Numbered from the stretch's first letter, positions 51,661 through 62,266 are shown. The stretch is 64,000 nt of DNA from Gambelia wislizenii (GCA_030847615.1 JAUMIR010000014.1:16468501-16532500), one strand, 5' to 3'. Numbers and translations: made by a program. The notes: generated by a model from the sequence alone, not told the origin.

Positions 51661-51890
51661 CAGTTGTCCCTCCATATCCATGGATTTGGTATCTACGGAT
51701 TTAAGTATTCATGGCTTGAAAATATTCTTTAAAAAATAATAATCCAAAAAGCAAACCTTGATTTTACCATCTTATATCAGGGACACAATTTTGCTATGCC
51801 ATTGCATATCATGGGACTTGAGTATTCATGGATTTTGGTATCCACGGGAGGTCCTGGAACTAAACCCCAGTGAATATGAAGGGACAACTG
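51661..51890 (+). mobile_element. Tigger-like MITE with TA target duplication
   Basis: CAGTTGTCCCTCCATATCC pairs with GAAGGGACAACTG. TA lies at 51659-51660 and 51891-51892. The cleanest of three copies. Confidence 0.9.
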
Positions 51891-51892
51891 TA

Positions 51893-52160
51893 CATTCAAA
51901 AAATAAAGAAACAGAGAGAAGGAAAAGGGGGAAAGAGAAAGAATGAGATAAAAAAGAAGCGAAAGAGAGAAAAGAGAGGGAGACAGTACGGTTCTAATCC
52001 CCTAATCCTAAATGTAAGGAAAAGAAAAAGAAAGAAAAAACAATATTATTCTACCATTACAGATCCAACTAAATAATCCTACTTAAATTGCTAATGACCA
52101 TAACCACAGATTATTAGGATTCCTGTTGCTCAAAAAAAATCCATAAACTGCTTCCAATCT
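51893..52160 (-). mobile_element. Probable L1 3' end (antisense)
   Basis: Near 52130-52155 the minus strand reads [10 protein letters not shown] and stop, like an L1 ORF2 end. The rest is A-rich. Tentative. Confidence 0.4.
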
Positions 52161-52164
52161 GCAA

Positions 52165-52683
52165 ACAATGCGATGCGGCAGCTAAAAAGGCCAATGTGAT
52201 CTTGGGCTGTATCAATAGAAATATAGTGTCTAGATCAAGGGAAGTAATAGTGCCACTCTATTCTGCCTTGGTCAGACCTCACTTAGAATACTGTGTCCAG
52301 TTCTGGGCACCACAATTAAAAAAGGATATTGACAAATTGGAGCATGTCCAGAGAAGGGCAATTAAAATGGTGAAAGGTCTGGAAACGATGCCTTATGAAG
52401 AGAGACTTAGGGAGCTGGGTATGTTTAGCCTGGAAAAAAGACGGTTAAGAGGCGATATGATAGCCCTGTTTAAGTACTTGAAGGGATGTCACGTTGAGGA
52501 TGGAGCAGGCTTGTTTTCTGCTGCTCCAGAGACTGGAACACGGAGCAATGGATGCAAGCTCCAAGAATAGAGATTCCACCTCAACATTAGGATCAAGATT
52601 TCCTGCATGGCAGGGGGGTTGGACTGGATGGCCCTCGTGGTCTCTTCCAACTCTGCAATTCTATGATTCTATGATTCTATGCA
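52165..52683 (+). mobile_element. CR1 3' end, younger subfamily, with internal deletion
   Basis: The frame is open for 124 codons (52196-52570; [45 protein letters not shown]). It then skips about 150 bp of the usual sequence and goes to the tail with three ATTCTATG units. Confidence 0.88.
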
Positions 52684-53425
52684 GTACATATCTTCAAGTT
52701 GTTTTTAAAAGGTTGTTAAAACTACTGTCATCTTTGGAAAGATGGTGTCATCCCCCACCCTCTGGAGTTGGAAGATTCAGATGAAGAGGAGGAGGCAGAT
52801 TGTCAGGAATCTGCAGCTCCTGAAACTGTTGGTCTGTCATGCCTCCCTCCCAGACCCGTGGTCTGAATTACAATACAGACATGATGCAGATGAAGGTGGT
52901 GTCAGCCTTAGCTCTTCGCACCCATAAGCAGATCCTAACAGGGAAACAGAAGTGCAGAGGGAGGTGTCCATGCAGGAGACACACAAGGATACTCCCTGGC
53001 AGCCACAAGACAGATACAAACCAGACAGTACCTATCACAATTGAACATAGGAACAGGAGGGTCTGCATCATGTATAATAGAAAATGTGTGTTAATCAGGG
53101 AATGGCTGGGGGAAGATTCTAGACTGTAAATATCCCAACCTCGCTCTGGGCAAGTTGTTGCTGACAATCAACCTTTCTGAAGGCAGCGACCTTCTTGTCT
53201 CTTAAATTCCTGGCTTGTGTTTCTAAGACTTCTGGGCTTTGCTTTGTGGACAGACCTTGCTACTCCATACTCCCTCAGACTGACACCTTGGATTTACTGC
53301 TTTACCCTAATGACCTGGACTGCCTGGACTCTGATAACTATATATGCTGGCTTGGTAAGTACCTGTTTTGCCCACCTGGTGGACTTTTCTGAATACTTGC
53401 CCCTGGCTGGCCTCCAAGACTAGGA
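52684..53425 (+). other. Possible retroelement remnant with acidic frame
   Basis: About 52745-52850 reads PHPLELEDSDEEEEADCQES on the plus strand, like the acidic frame at 17364-17083. Stops follow. No domain is recognised. Confidence 0.3.
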
Positions 53426-53613
53426 CATGGTCTTTCTGAATCAGAGGAGCCAAGGGTTGAGGCAGAGGTGGGTCCTGCTCCAGAGCAGGAGGTTGCAGAT
53501 GCTGAAGACCCATAGCCATCATGGTCTTTCTGAATCAGAGGGGCCAAGGGTTGAGGCAGAGGTGGGTTCTGCTCCAGAGCAGGAGGTTGCAGATGCTGAA
53601 GACCCATTGCCAT
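53426..53613 (+). repeat. Tandem duplication, two 94-bp units
   Basis: CATGGTCTTTCTGAATCAG begins at 53426 and 53520. The units differ at only about four positions. Confidence 0.9.
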
Positions 53614-54519
53614 CATGCATGGAACAACAAAGAGACAAAGAGATTGTGTCATTCCCAGTGGTTGTTAAGTAAGAGACTCTAACCTAATTAGGCATCTGTA
53701 TTTTGGAGACAAACACCCATAAATCTCCCAGCCACTTCCTGGCAGCTTTGTTGCTTTCAACCCTCCTTCCTGATGACTAGCAGTACTCTTCATGTATTCC
53801 TGACCCTGGACTGGCTACGATTTACAACTCTGTTTTACTTCTTGTTGGCTTTGTTTATCTGGATGACTCACTTGCTGAATTACTCCTGGACCAACCAACA
53901 ACCACTCTCTTACTTCTCCCTTCATGGTGTGACTGACCTGGACTGAATTAACTACACAACAGCTCTTGTATTCTAACCACCTGATTCCTGGGACACTTGC
54001 TAACTAGTGTATAGGACAGATTATAACTGGCAAGCAAGTTGTATCAGAAGTCTGAGGGGATGGATGGGCTTGGAAGAGAGGAACAGCCTGAGAGAAGACC
54101 TGGGGAAGACTCTGGGAAACTGGATGGGAAACCGCCATGGGCCATATCTGGCCCACACCTTGGAGGTTCATGAGTTTTCAATATTTGGCAGAATGCGTAA
54201 CAACCCCAAGATGTAGCTTCTAACAAGTCTGAAGGAACACAGATATGGAAACAAAATTTCACATCATGCTAACACGAACTCTCAGGTTCAATGTTGCAAT
54301 GTTTAGAACTGACGTTTTGCTCTCACCTGATTACCCCAAAGCTGATGTTTACTGCTCAAACATATGGATGTGTCTTACCAGGAATGACTGGCCTGAACAC
54401 ACACCAACATGTCTATCTGAAAAAGAAGCATAGGCCAGAATCCTGGATGGAAGTTATCCCTTCATACGTGGACTTGCATGTGCAGGAATTAGAACTGAAG
54501 ATTTCATAACATCTGTATC
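53614..54519. other. No gene recognised
   Basis: 53700-54000 has repeated GACCTGGACT / CTGGACTGG words as in some LTR-type repeats, but no LTR boundaries are visible. Confidence 0.3.
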
Positions 54520-54527
54520 CAGTAGAG

Positions 54528-54937
54528 CACTGGTTCTTAACCTGTCGTCTGGGGACCCCCAGGGGGCTGCTATGTCCTCACAGAGGGTCCGCAAAGGCTT
54601 GAAGGCTTTTCATCTCACCTCTTCCCTGCAGTGGAGCGGCCACCTATGTGGCAGGAGCCAAGGCAAGGGCTGGCTGGCTTGGCCTGCACATTGCGGTTCT
54701 ATCCGCTCCAGCCACAAACGTGCAGGAAGAAGAAGGAGAGAAGTCTTCCCTCCCTCCTCAGTGCCTCTGAGGGAAGATTTAATGGATGGTGTATTATTAG
54801 TATTATTATTATTATCATCATCATCATCATCAATGATTATTATTAGGGTCTTAAATCTTGAGTTAAGTCTTAGGGGTCCAGGGCAACAAAAGATATTTAA
54901 AGGGGGTTCCTGGTAAAGAAAAGGTGAAGAGCCATGG
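54528..54937 (+). mobile_element. hAT non-autonomous element with exact 8-bp target duplication
   Basis: CACTGGTTCTTAACCTG at the left and AAAGGTGAAGAGCCATGG at the right. CAGTAGAG lies at 54520-54527 and 54938-54945. Sister of 20983-21376. Confidence 0.92.
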
Positions 54938-54954
54938 CAGTAGAGGACTACTGT

Positions 54955-55200
54955 TACATTATTATGTAGCATTGCTGGCAAAGTAAGCATTGCACAACGG
55001 GACCAATGCACAGCAGGACTAATATGCATTGGTCCTGATGCACATTGGGCATTGATTGTCCTGATGCACATTGGGCACGAATGTAAATTGGGCACGAATG
55101 CTGTTGTCTCATTACACATCTTCGTAATTCACTAACAGGTTTTTTTTTAAGCACCTCTCCTATGTAGCTAAGTATATGTACAGTTACGTAAAATTAACAT
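54955..55200 (+). repeat. Unclassified repeat Q, copy 3 (partial)
   Basis: Degenerate subrepeats (CCTGATGCACATTGGGCA twice) are followed by CTTCGTAATTCACTAACAGG and ATGTAGCTA, as in copies 1 and 2. Confidence 0.55.
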
Positions 55201-56130
55201 AAAGCTAAGTAAAAGGTGATCTAGGATTCTGGCAATACATTTTTGCTTCTTCTGAATGTTGAGCATTCTTGCAAGGAATATATATACTAACTCGGAGCAT
55301 CATGAATTCCTATTACGTCAGTCCTAAGAACAGGTTATATCTGTGAGGATGTTGTTGAAGCCTTCAAGTGTGTGTGTGTGTGTGTGTGTTTAATGCATCA
55401 TTTAGAAGGTTAATAATATTCAGCATTTATTTTCAGAAGCTCTGGCCATACGTCTGGCCTCCAAGCCCACACAGATGTTTCAGAAGCCGGTAATCCTGAC
55501 AAAGGACTTAGTGTTAAGGAAAAATGGGTTACATAAAGACGCCTGATCTTCTTAAGAAACCCGGCAAGCTCAGGGCATATTGTACACCAAACGAGACTAA
55601 ATGAGGGGCAGAGGTGCTGGGGCCACTTGACAGATGTCTCCCTTCAGAGACCCAATTTATTTTCTTCCAAGTCATTTCTTGGAAGTTTCCAGAAGGCAAA
55701 AAAGAAAATCCTGCAATATTGAGAGGGCCATGGGATAATTCTTGAACTGATGGATAGTCTTCAAGGTTCCTTCTCTCCATTTCCTTGGCAGCTGGCTCTA
55801 GAGTGAGGAGGGAGGGAGTGATTCATCTCTCCCCCCCATGGCCTCCATTTCAAAAATTTTGGACAGTTTTCCAGATGAGTTTCTTTTCCACCTGAAAATA
55901 GTTCCACAGTGAAGAAAACTCCACACCAACATAGAGTTTCATTCTATCTGCCATGACAAAGCTAAGGACAAGCCATTCACTCTAATGTCCCAGACCCTCC
56001 CCTTTAAGATTATCTCTGATGGGCACCAAACCAGCACAAAATAGTAAGCACCAATGTGGCCCACATGGGTCAAATGTTGTGTGTATGCACACACACGCAC
56101 ACACATTTCAGTTCCTCACTGCTGGAGAAC

Positions 56131-56167
<37 letters not shown>
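55201..56167. other. No gene; (GT)n and (GA)n microsatellites
   Basis: (GT)n at 55369-55390 and (GA)n at 56133-56167. 55440-55800 is non-repetitive with no recognised exon. Confidence 0.45.
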
Positions 56168-56170
<3 letters not shown>

Positions 56171-56640
56171 AGGGTTGTCATATTGTAAACTGGAGAAGGC
56201 TCCAGTTGTGTAGAAGAGGAAATTTCAGCTTGGGAGATTATTGGACAGGGGGAAATGCAGCAAAAAACCATGTCCCCAAACGCATCAGAAGAACCCTATG
56301 AGAACAGAAAGGATGACTTTATCAGACGCCCAGTTCCTCAGCTGTTTGCAGGGCGTAGTGCTGCCTTAGATGAGGCTTCACTTTTGTACTGATGGGGCAA
56401 GCCACCAATAAAAAAGGATGTCTGACTCACACCCACACTACACCCCCAGGATGCTCAAGGACAATGTTGTCTGATAATATCCCCATTCCTGCTCTAGTCA
56501 CTATCTTCTGACAGGATTTTTGCTGTGTCTGATAATCTCCTTGGTTATTCAACCAGGTAATTAGCAACATCTACTGAAATTTCTCTCCTCTGCCCAACTG
56601 TTAAAGGTAGAGGAGCCCTCTCCAGTTTTCACTCTGGAAC
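56168..56640. mobile_element. Foldback repeat split by a DNA-transposon fragment
   Basis: The left arm AAACTGGAGAAGGCTCC..AGAAGAGGAAATTTC and the right arm GAAATTTCTCTCCTCT..GAGCCCTCTCCAGTTTTC match the family at 3890. Between them, 56315-56540 carries GACTTTATCAGAC and TCTGATAATCTCC ends. Confidence 0.65.
56315..56540 (+). mobile_element. Short DNA transposon (TTATCAGA-end family), nested
   Basis: Inverted ends GACTTTATCAGAC / TCTGATAATCTCC. GGGGCAAGCCACCAATAAA matches the GATGGCTTGGCC-type centre of larger copies. No clear target duplication. Confidence 0.65.
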
Positions 56641-56644
56641 CCGT

Positions 56645-56880
56645 AGGTAGTGGTATATTGAGGATGGGGCAAGCTTGTTTTCTGCTGCTCCAGAAACTAG
56701 GGCACAGAGCAATGGGTTCAAACTATAGGAAAAGAGATTCCACTTAAATTTTAAGAAGAACTTCCTGACAGTAAGAGCTGTTTGGAAGTGGAATGCACTG
56801 CCTTGTAGTGTGGTGGAGTCTCTTTCTTTGGAAGTTTTTAAACAAAGGCATCCAGATAGCCATCCGTCAGGAATGATCAA
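56645..56880 (+). mobile_element. CR1 3' end, older subfamily, first half of a split copy
   Basis: [13 protein letters not shown], then FKL-stop-EKRFHLN and LTVRAVWKWNALP. It is interrupted after CATCCGTCAGGAATGATC and resumes at 57067. Confidence 0.85.
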
Positions 56881-57066
56881 AGAATCATAGAATTGTAGAG
56901 TTGGAAGAGACTACAGGGGCCATCTAGTCCAACCCCCTGCCATGCAGGAATCACGATCAAAGCATCCCTGACAGATAGCAATCCAGCCTCTGTTTAAAGA
57001 CCTCCAAGGAAGGAGACCCCACTACGCTCCAAGGGAATGTGTTCCACTGCTGAACAGCTCTTACTG
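56881..57066 (-). mobile_element. CR1 3' end, younger subfamily, inserted in older CR1 (antisense)
   Basis: AGAATCATAGAATTGTAGAG to GAACAGCTCTTACTG. The truncation point is the same as in 36885-37080. Confidence 0.88.
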
Positions 57067-57146
57067 TTTTGATTGTGTATTCCTGCATGACAAGGGGTTG
57101 GACTGGATGGCCCTTGTGGTCTCTTCCAACTCTATGATCTATGAAA
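57067..57146 (+). mobile_element. CR1 tail, second half of the split copy
   Basis: TTTGATTGTGTATTCCTGC and the tail CCAACTCTATGATCTATG continue the copy cut at 56880. Confidence 0.85.
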
Positions 57147-57167
57147 TCTGCACAATTTCCCACTGGT

Positions 57168-57372
57168 AGAGAGAGTATGGTGTAGTGGTTTGAGTGTTAG
57201 ACTAGAATTCTAGGAGAGACCAGGGTTCAAATGCCCGTTCAGCCATGGAAATCTGCTGGGTGGTCTTGAGCAAGCCACACTCTCTCAGCCTAAGAGGAAG
57301 GCCAGGGCAAACCCCCCTCTGAATGAATCTTGCCTAGAAAAAACTAGGATAGGATTGCTATTGGTTGAAATC
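57168..57372 (+). mobile_element. Sauria-type SINE (sense), tail decayed
   Basis: GTGTAGTGGTTTGAGTG (A-box region), GGGTTCAAATGCC (B box) and CTCTCAGCCTAAGAGGAAGG. Internal-promoter boxes are recognisable but this is not a tRNA gene. Confidence 0.8.
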
Positions 57373-57427
57373 AATTCAAGGGTCCATATCTATAACAGCA
57401 ACAACTATAAGATGTTAACTGGAATAT

Positions 57428-57663
57428 GAGAGTCAAGGCAGGGGAGTGGTTTGAACATTGGACTAGAACTCTGGGAGGCCAGGGTTCAAATTCCTGCTCA
57501 GACATGGCAACCCACTGGGTGATCTTGGGTAAGCCACACTGTCTCATCCTTAGAGGAAGGTCATGGCAAACCTCTTCTGAAAAAATCTTGCCAAGAAACC
57601 CCTGTGATAAGGTTACCATAAATCGGAGTTGACTTAAAGGCACGTAACAACAACAGCAACAGC
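57428..57663 (+). mobile_element. Sauria-type SINE (sense), full length
   Basis: GAGTGGTTTGAACATTGG, B box GGGTTCAAATTCC, centre CTTAGAGGAAGGTCATGG and BovB-like tail GGAGTTGACTTAAAGGCACG ending in (CAA)n. Confidence 0.85.
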
Positions 57664-57991
57664 TGTTTTCTAATAAGGGTTCATCCTTTCCAGCTCATGG
57701 GAAAGTTTTGTTTTTAAACCACAGCTCCCAGAATCGTTCACTCATCCTGGCCATTGGGGTTATTTTACTGGGAGGGGATGGGCCATTGCTACATTAGCCC
57801 ATCATCCTGTTGTGTACTTATACTGTGGTCTCTTCCAACTCTATGATTCTGTGGTTCTGTGATAGTTGCTCTTTCTTGCTTGTGCAATGCTCCTGGTAGC
57901 ATTGCTACACCTTTGCTCCCCTCCTGAGAATATGAGCATTGAGCAACAGTGCAATTTAACTTTATGCAATCATGAGTGGATTTGTGATGAC
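57664..57991. other. No gene; CR1 tail scrap
   Basis: 57815-57862 is a CR1 tail (GGTCTCTTCCAACTCTATG). 57755-57820 shares words with 59739-59810 (GGGTTATTTTA, ATTGCTACATTA). Confidence 0.45.
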
Positions 57992-57994
57992 ATA

Positions 57995-58322
57995 GGACTT
58001 TTTTGGACATGAAGAAAGTAAAGCAAGCAGCCTTGTTAGCTTGCGAGGCTGCTGCACTGCAAAGCGTCAGTTTTGTATGACGCTCGCCCCGCTGGTACTG
58101 TTGCGTTACCGCAGGGAGAGTTGAGCATCATATTTCGTTGATTTTTACTCACGAAAATTGATCGTGAGTAAAAATTAATGAAATATGAAGCTCAACTCTC
58201 CCCGTGGTAACGCAACAGTACCGGCAGGGGCAAGCGTCATACGAAACTGACGCTTTGCAGTGCAGCAGCCTCACAAGCTGATGAGGCTGCTTGCATTACT
58301 TTCTTCGCGTCTGAAAAAGTCC
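57995..58322. mobile_element. Foldback MITE with ATA target duplication
   Basis: GGACTTTTTTGGACATGAAG pairs loosely with CGCGTCTGAAAAAGTCC, and inner arms such as GCAAAGCGTCAGTTT / AAACTGACGCTTTGC pair exactly. The centre is near 58160. ATA lies at 57992-57994 and 58323-58325. Confidence 0.88.
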
Positions 58323-58402
58323 ATAATGTCCCAATGGGATGCCCAGCTAATTGATTTTTCCCCAAAGGTTTTGGCTGAGTGGCTCAGGAGTACACAAACA
58401 CA

Positions 58403-59022
58403 TACTGTATATACCTGGGTATAAGACTGCTTTTTAACACTTGAAAATCTCCTCAAAAGTGGGGGTCGTCTTATAGGCCCAGCAGATCTTTTCCCCTGCT
58501 GTGAGAATGACTGCCTTGTCTTTGAGATGTTAAATTCCCTGGGCAGTTTCCCATCAGATCCTTCCCCCTGCTGTGAGAATGACTGCTTTGCCTTTGAAGT
58601 GTTAATTGCCCTCCATTTAGGGATTGTATTTTGGTAAACTTGCCAGGAAGATTTCCATTTGCATAGCTTTTGGGATTTCCTCTCCAGGAGTTTGCAAGTC
58701 TGCCAATGTGGCTCTAAAATCATTAATGTGCTCATTCAAAAATTTGGTAGCTTCATATTAACCAACTTCATTATTAATGAAACCTTACTTTCCAAAGATT
58801 GAACACCACAGAGATTTTTCAAAATATCCCATGCTTTTTAAGCTGTTCTCAGTCCTTTAATTGCACAGACTATTCCATCATCTACAGCCACTGAGCTGAC
58901 TGGCTGGTGGGGGGCAGGTTTTCCAGCCAGGTGGCTGGTTGGATGCGGTGGGGGCAAAGTCTATAAAAATTGGGGGAGTCATCTTATGCGCCCAGTTGTC
59001 TTATATGCCAGAATATACGGTA
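58403..59022 (+). mobile_element. TA-flanked DNA transposon carrying a gag-like fragment
   Basis: TACTGTATATACCTGGG..TATAAGAC at the left pairs with GTCTTATATGCCAGAATATA..GGTA at the right (about 25 bp, 80 percent by eye). A 72-bp direct duplication (CTGCTGTGAGAATGACTGC) lies at 58484-58612. The middle, 58619-58895, encodes a retrotransposon Gag-like stretch on the minus strand. Confidence 0.65.
58619..58895 (-). pseudogene. Copia-type (UBN2-like) Gag fragment, frameshifted
   Basis: The minus strand reads, in order, KAWDILKNLCGVQSLESKV, LVNMKLPNF and, after a single frame change near 58736, EHINDFRATLADLQTPGEE and IFLASLPKYNP. The pattern A-W-D-x-L..L-x-x-K-L..F-L-x-E-H-I-x-x-F..L-x-x-L-P is that of Gag proteins of Ty1/copia-like retrotransposons, which form particles around element RNA. 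No LTR, zinc knuckle, protease or integrase is nearby. One stop and one frameshift are present. The fragment is wholly inside a DNA transposon. Confidence 0.6.
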
Positions 59023-59956
59023 CCCTCCAAGGAGCCCAGTTTAGCAGGGACAGTCTTGATTAATCCTCTGTTGTCCAACGTTTTCAGCCCTTAGCTTTGT
59101 TAATTGCTCTTGCCTTCCCTGCTGATTTAATTGAGTTGCAAACTACTTTTGCTCTTTGAACTCTGTTTGCAGCAACTGAAGTAAGTTGATGACAAAGAGG
59201 GAAAGGAGAGAGAAACCAGGGCCTTTTAAGAGCAGCTGAAAAATGGGATGAGACTGTCAGATTAGCACGCACTAGGTACCCCTGAAGAAGACAAGAGGTC
59301 CAGGCAGCAAAAAGTTGTAGCAGAGTATTGTTCCTCCAGTAATTACACAGACACAGGCTGGTGTCTAAAAATCAACTTCTCTTTACTGTAGCATAATAAA
59401 GAATATTTACAGTAATTTACAGCATTCAGTAGAAAAACATCTTCACACAGTGAGATCCAAAACAGAACTGCTCAAACTCAGGATCTGAAACACAGATCTA
59501 TGGGATACTCACTAGATACCCAGCTTAGCAGAGTTCACAGCAGCCTTCTCAGTTTGGCACCAGAGCTGTTAGCTCATAAAAAATGATACATCAGCTAGCT
59601 TCTGCAAACTGCTACTAGCTCACATTGCTGCACTCTGCATGGTTACATCTCAGCTCTTTACAGAATAAATCTACTGCATGTCCATGACAGAGAGAGGATT
59701 AATTAGGATTGTCCCTACCATATTGGGGACAATATGGCCACTGTGGTTATTTTATCAGGTGAAGATGGGGAATTGCTACATTATCCCATAACCCTGTTAA
59801 GTGTTTACTCTGTGGTAACTCCCGTCACACTGATACCTGCAATTTCTTCCTTTTCGACTTTCTTCCTTTTTCCTTTATCCAGAACATCATTGTCCAAGAG
59901 TGAAGTCAAAGGCTTTCACAGCCAGCATGCATAGGTTTTCAGGGGGGGGGGAGGGT
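59023..59956. other. No gene recognised
   Basis: 59290-59720 is non-repetitive within the window. 59739-59810 is a scrap shared with 57755-57820. A G9 run lies near 59942. Confidence 0.35.
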
Positions 59957-60114
59957 CTGGACTGTGAGGCCGTGTTCTGGAAGAGTTTATTGTTGATGTT
60001 TCGCCTGTATCTGTGGCTGGCATCTTCAGAAAATCCATTCTCTGAAGATGCCAGCCACAGATGCAGGTGAAACGTCAGGAATAAACTCTTCCAGAACATG
60101 GCCTCACAGCCCAG
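59957..60114. repeat. Inverted repeat with hammerhead-ribozyme-like core words
   Basis: Arms 59957-60030 and 60041-60114 pair with about eight mismatches around a 10-base loop. The right arm reads CTGAAGA (60042-60048), a 20-base spacer, then GAAACGTC (60069-60076); the left arm carries the same on the minus strand. CTGANGA..GAAA is the hammerhead core, known from Penelope-like retroelements. Confidence 0.6.
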
Positions 60115-60429
60115 AAAATTATTCAAGAGGTTTCATGAGTCCTAGTTTTCAACTGTGAAATGTTGGAGGGTATGCAAATGCCATGCATTATCAAGAAACC
60201 CATAACCAAAAGGTTAATATAATCTTTGGACTAAAACCTAGGGCAGATTCATTGCCCCATTGTCATGAGATCCCCACTCTTCTGGACATCATGCAGGCTG
60301 TGCTACTCCCTCCCAGTGAAAGTGTGTTGGGTGCAAAAGTATGTTGAAGCATGTAATTTTTATTTCTGGGTTCCTAAGCAATCCAAAATGAAGTCATTCT
60401 GTGGGTCAAAATCTCTGAATCCATTTTGA
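60115..60429. other. No gene recognised
   Basis: No repeat or exon motif is seen. Confidence 0.35.
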
Positions 60430-61185
60430 GTCTGTCTCACTTGCTTTTTATGCAAGCTGCTGTAATGGCAAAAATAATGACCACAGAGGATTTACACAAA
60501 TTCAAAATAGACAATGAGAAAATTGAAACAGTGAAAGAATTTCCATTTCTTGGAAGAATCATACCCCAGAACAGAGACTGCAGCCAAAAGAAGACTGGGA
60601 CTGGGAAGGGCAGCTATGAAAGAACTGGATAAGATCATAAAATGCAAAGATATAAAACTGAGCAATAATAATAACAATAGTAATAATATTTATTTATATC
60701 CTGCCCCTCTACAAAACGCAATCGGGGTGGCTTACAACATTAAAATACACACCCAAAAACCCTCTAGTCCACCCCCTCTCTTAAAATATAATTAAATAAT
60801 TCAAAAAAATTAAAACATACTAAAAATAAACAATAGACAGTGGCTGGAGTGAGATAGGGATACATTTCTGATGGCCACGTATAACAAATGGAGCTTAGAA
60901 CAGATCAAGCCTGAACCCTCATTAGAAGCCAAGATGACCAAATTGAGGCTGTTGTACTTCGGACACATCATGAGAAGGAACAGCTCACTGGAAAAGTCAA
61001 TAATGGTAGGAAAGGTGGAGGGAAAAAGAAAGAGGAAGACAGTGCACTAGATGGTTAGACTCAATCTAGGAAGACACAGGCTTGAACCTGCAAGACCTGA
61101 GTTGAGGACAGGGGGTCCTGGAGATGTCTCACCCATGGAGTCACCACCAGTCGAAGCCAACTTGTGGGCAGTTAACAACAATAAT
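60430..61185 (+). pseudogene. RTE-BovB-like LINE C-terminal region, split by a short repeat
   Basis: 60480-60663 encodes TTEDLHKFKIDNEKIETVKE, then FLGRI-type words. After the insertion at 60664-60849 it continues SLEAKMTKLRLLYFGHIM, SLEKSIMVGKVEGKRKRK and a decayed C-terminus. It ends in CACCAGTCGAAGCCAACTTG and a (CAA)-rich tail. It lacks the RT core. Confidence 0.75.
60664..60849 (+). repeat. (AAT)n-led short repeat inserted in BovB
   Basis: AATAATAATAACAATAGTAA leads into TTATATCCTGCCCCTCTAC and CAATCGGGGTGGCTTACAAC, a dispersed repeat also hinted at 47520-47690 and 9510-9590. Confidence 0.55.
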
Positions 61186-61367
61186 TGCAAGAACTGTGTT
61201 CAGGGTCAATGTCATAGATAAGAAAATAAGAAGAATTTTTAAACTAACTGCCCTACCCTGGGAACATCTGTTGTTCACAGCAATGATGGCAAAGTCTCTG
61301 TTCTCTAGGAACAAGACGTTGCAACCCATGCAAAACAACTTTTGCTCATGTCCACTTTCTCTGTGTT

Positions 61368-61852
61368 CATGGATGGCCATATGTTGGGAATGCTTTGATT
61401 GTTTATTCCTGCATGGCAGGGGGTTGGACTGGACGGGAACCATGCCTTATGAGGAGAGACTTAGGGAGCTGGGTATGTTTAGCCTGGAAAAAAGACGGCT
61501 AAGAGGCGATATGATAGCCCTGTTTAAGTATTTGAGGAGGTGTCACATTGAGGATGGAGCAAGCTTGTTTTCTGCTGCTCCAGAGACTGGAACACGGAGC
61601 AATGGATGCAAGCTCCAGGAACAGAGATCCCACCTCAACATTAGGAGGAACTTTTTGACAGTAAGAGCTGTTCGGCAGTGGAACACACTCCCTCGGAGCG
61701 TGGTGGGGTCTCCTTCCTTGGAGGTCTTTAAACAGAGGCTGGATGGCCATCGGTCGGGGATGCTTTGATCGTGATTTCCTGCATGACAGAATGGGGTTGG
61801 ATTGGATGGCCCTCGTGGTCTCTTCCAACTCTGCAATTCTATGATTCTATGA
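61368..61852 (+). mobile_element. CR1 tail followed directly by a longer younger-subfamily CR1
   Basis: 61368-61437 is a CR1 end (GGATGGCCATATGTTGGG, GGGTTGGACTGGACGGG). From 61438 a second copy encodes [33 protein letters not shown] and LDGHRSGML, with its tail to 61852. Confidence 0.88.
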
Positions 61853-62266
61853 GCCTTGTGATAGAACTCTATGATTATGTAACACTGAAAGTCTTATGAA
61901 TTGCTGAGACTTTCAAATAAAGTTGTTTCCATCTGGCCAACTCTGAATCTCAGCCAGGCTGAGGCAGGAACAGAAAACAGAGGCAGGAACGGTGGTCCCT
62001 TTTTGCTAAAGGATGCTGTGTGTTTACTTCCCTTCCTATCCAGATTCAGGGCTTAAATCCAGCTCACCTAGGAGACAATGGTGGGCTTGATAGTTAAACC
62101 CCCAGTCAATAAGTGGGGGTTGGACTTGGATGGCCCTTCTGGTCTCTTCCAACTCTATGATTCTAAGTGGGTGTGGCCAGATGGTCACTTGTGCGTTTCT
62201 GGAAGAACTATTTTGTTCTTACCCCCTAAAACAAGGGGTGCTTTGCTTTAGATGATACAATAAGGG
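61853..62266. other. No gene; CR1 tail scrap
   Basis: 62112-62163 is a CR1 tail (GGTCTCTTCCAACTCTATG). The rest is unrecognised. Confidence 0.45.

Noticed and set aside
53614..54519. Possible LTR
   Set aside because: GACCTGGACT words recur, but there is no TG..CA boundary, primer-binding site or polypurine tract to support it.
57168..57663. tRNA-like A and B boxes
   Set aside because: They are the heads of tRNA-derived SINEs with SINE bodies and tails; no cloverleaf with a valid anticodon arm is supported.
59290..59720. Possible LTR or host 3' UTR
   Set aside because: It has AATAAA-like words only; no second copy, boundaries or exon evidence.
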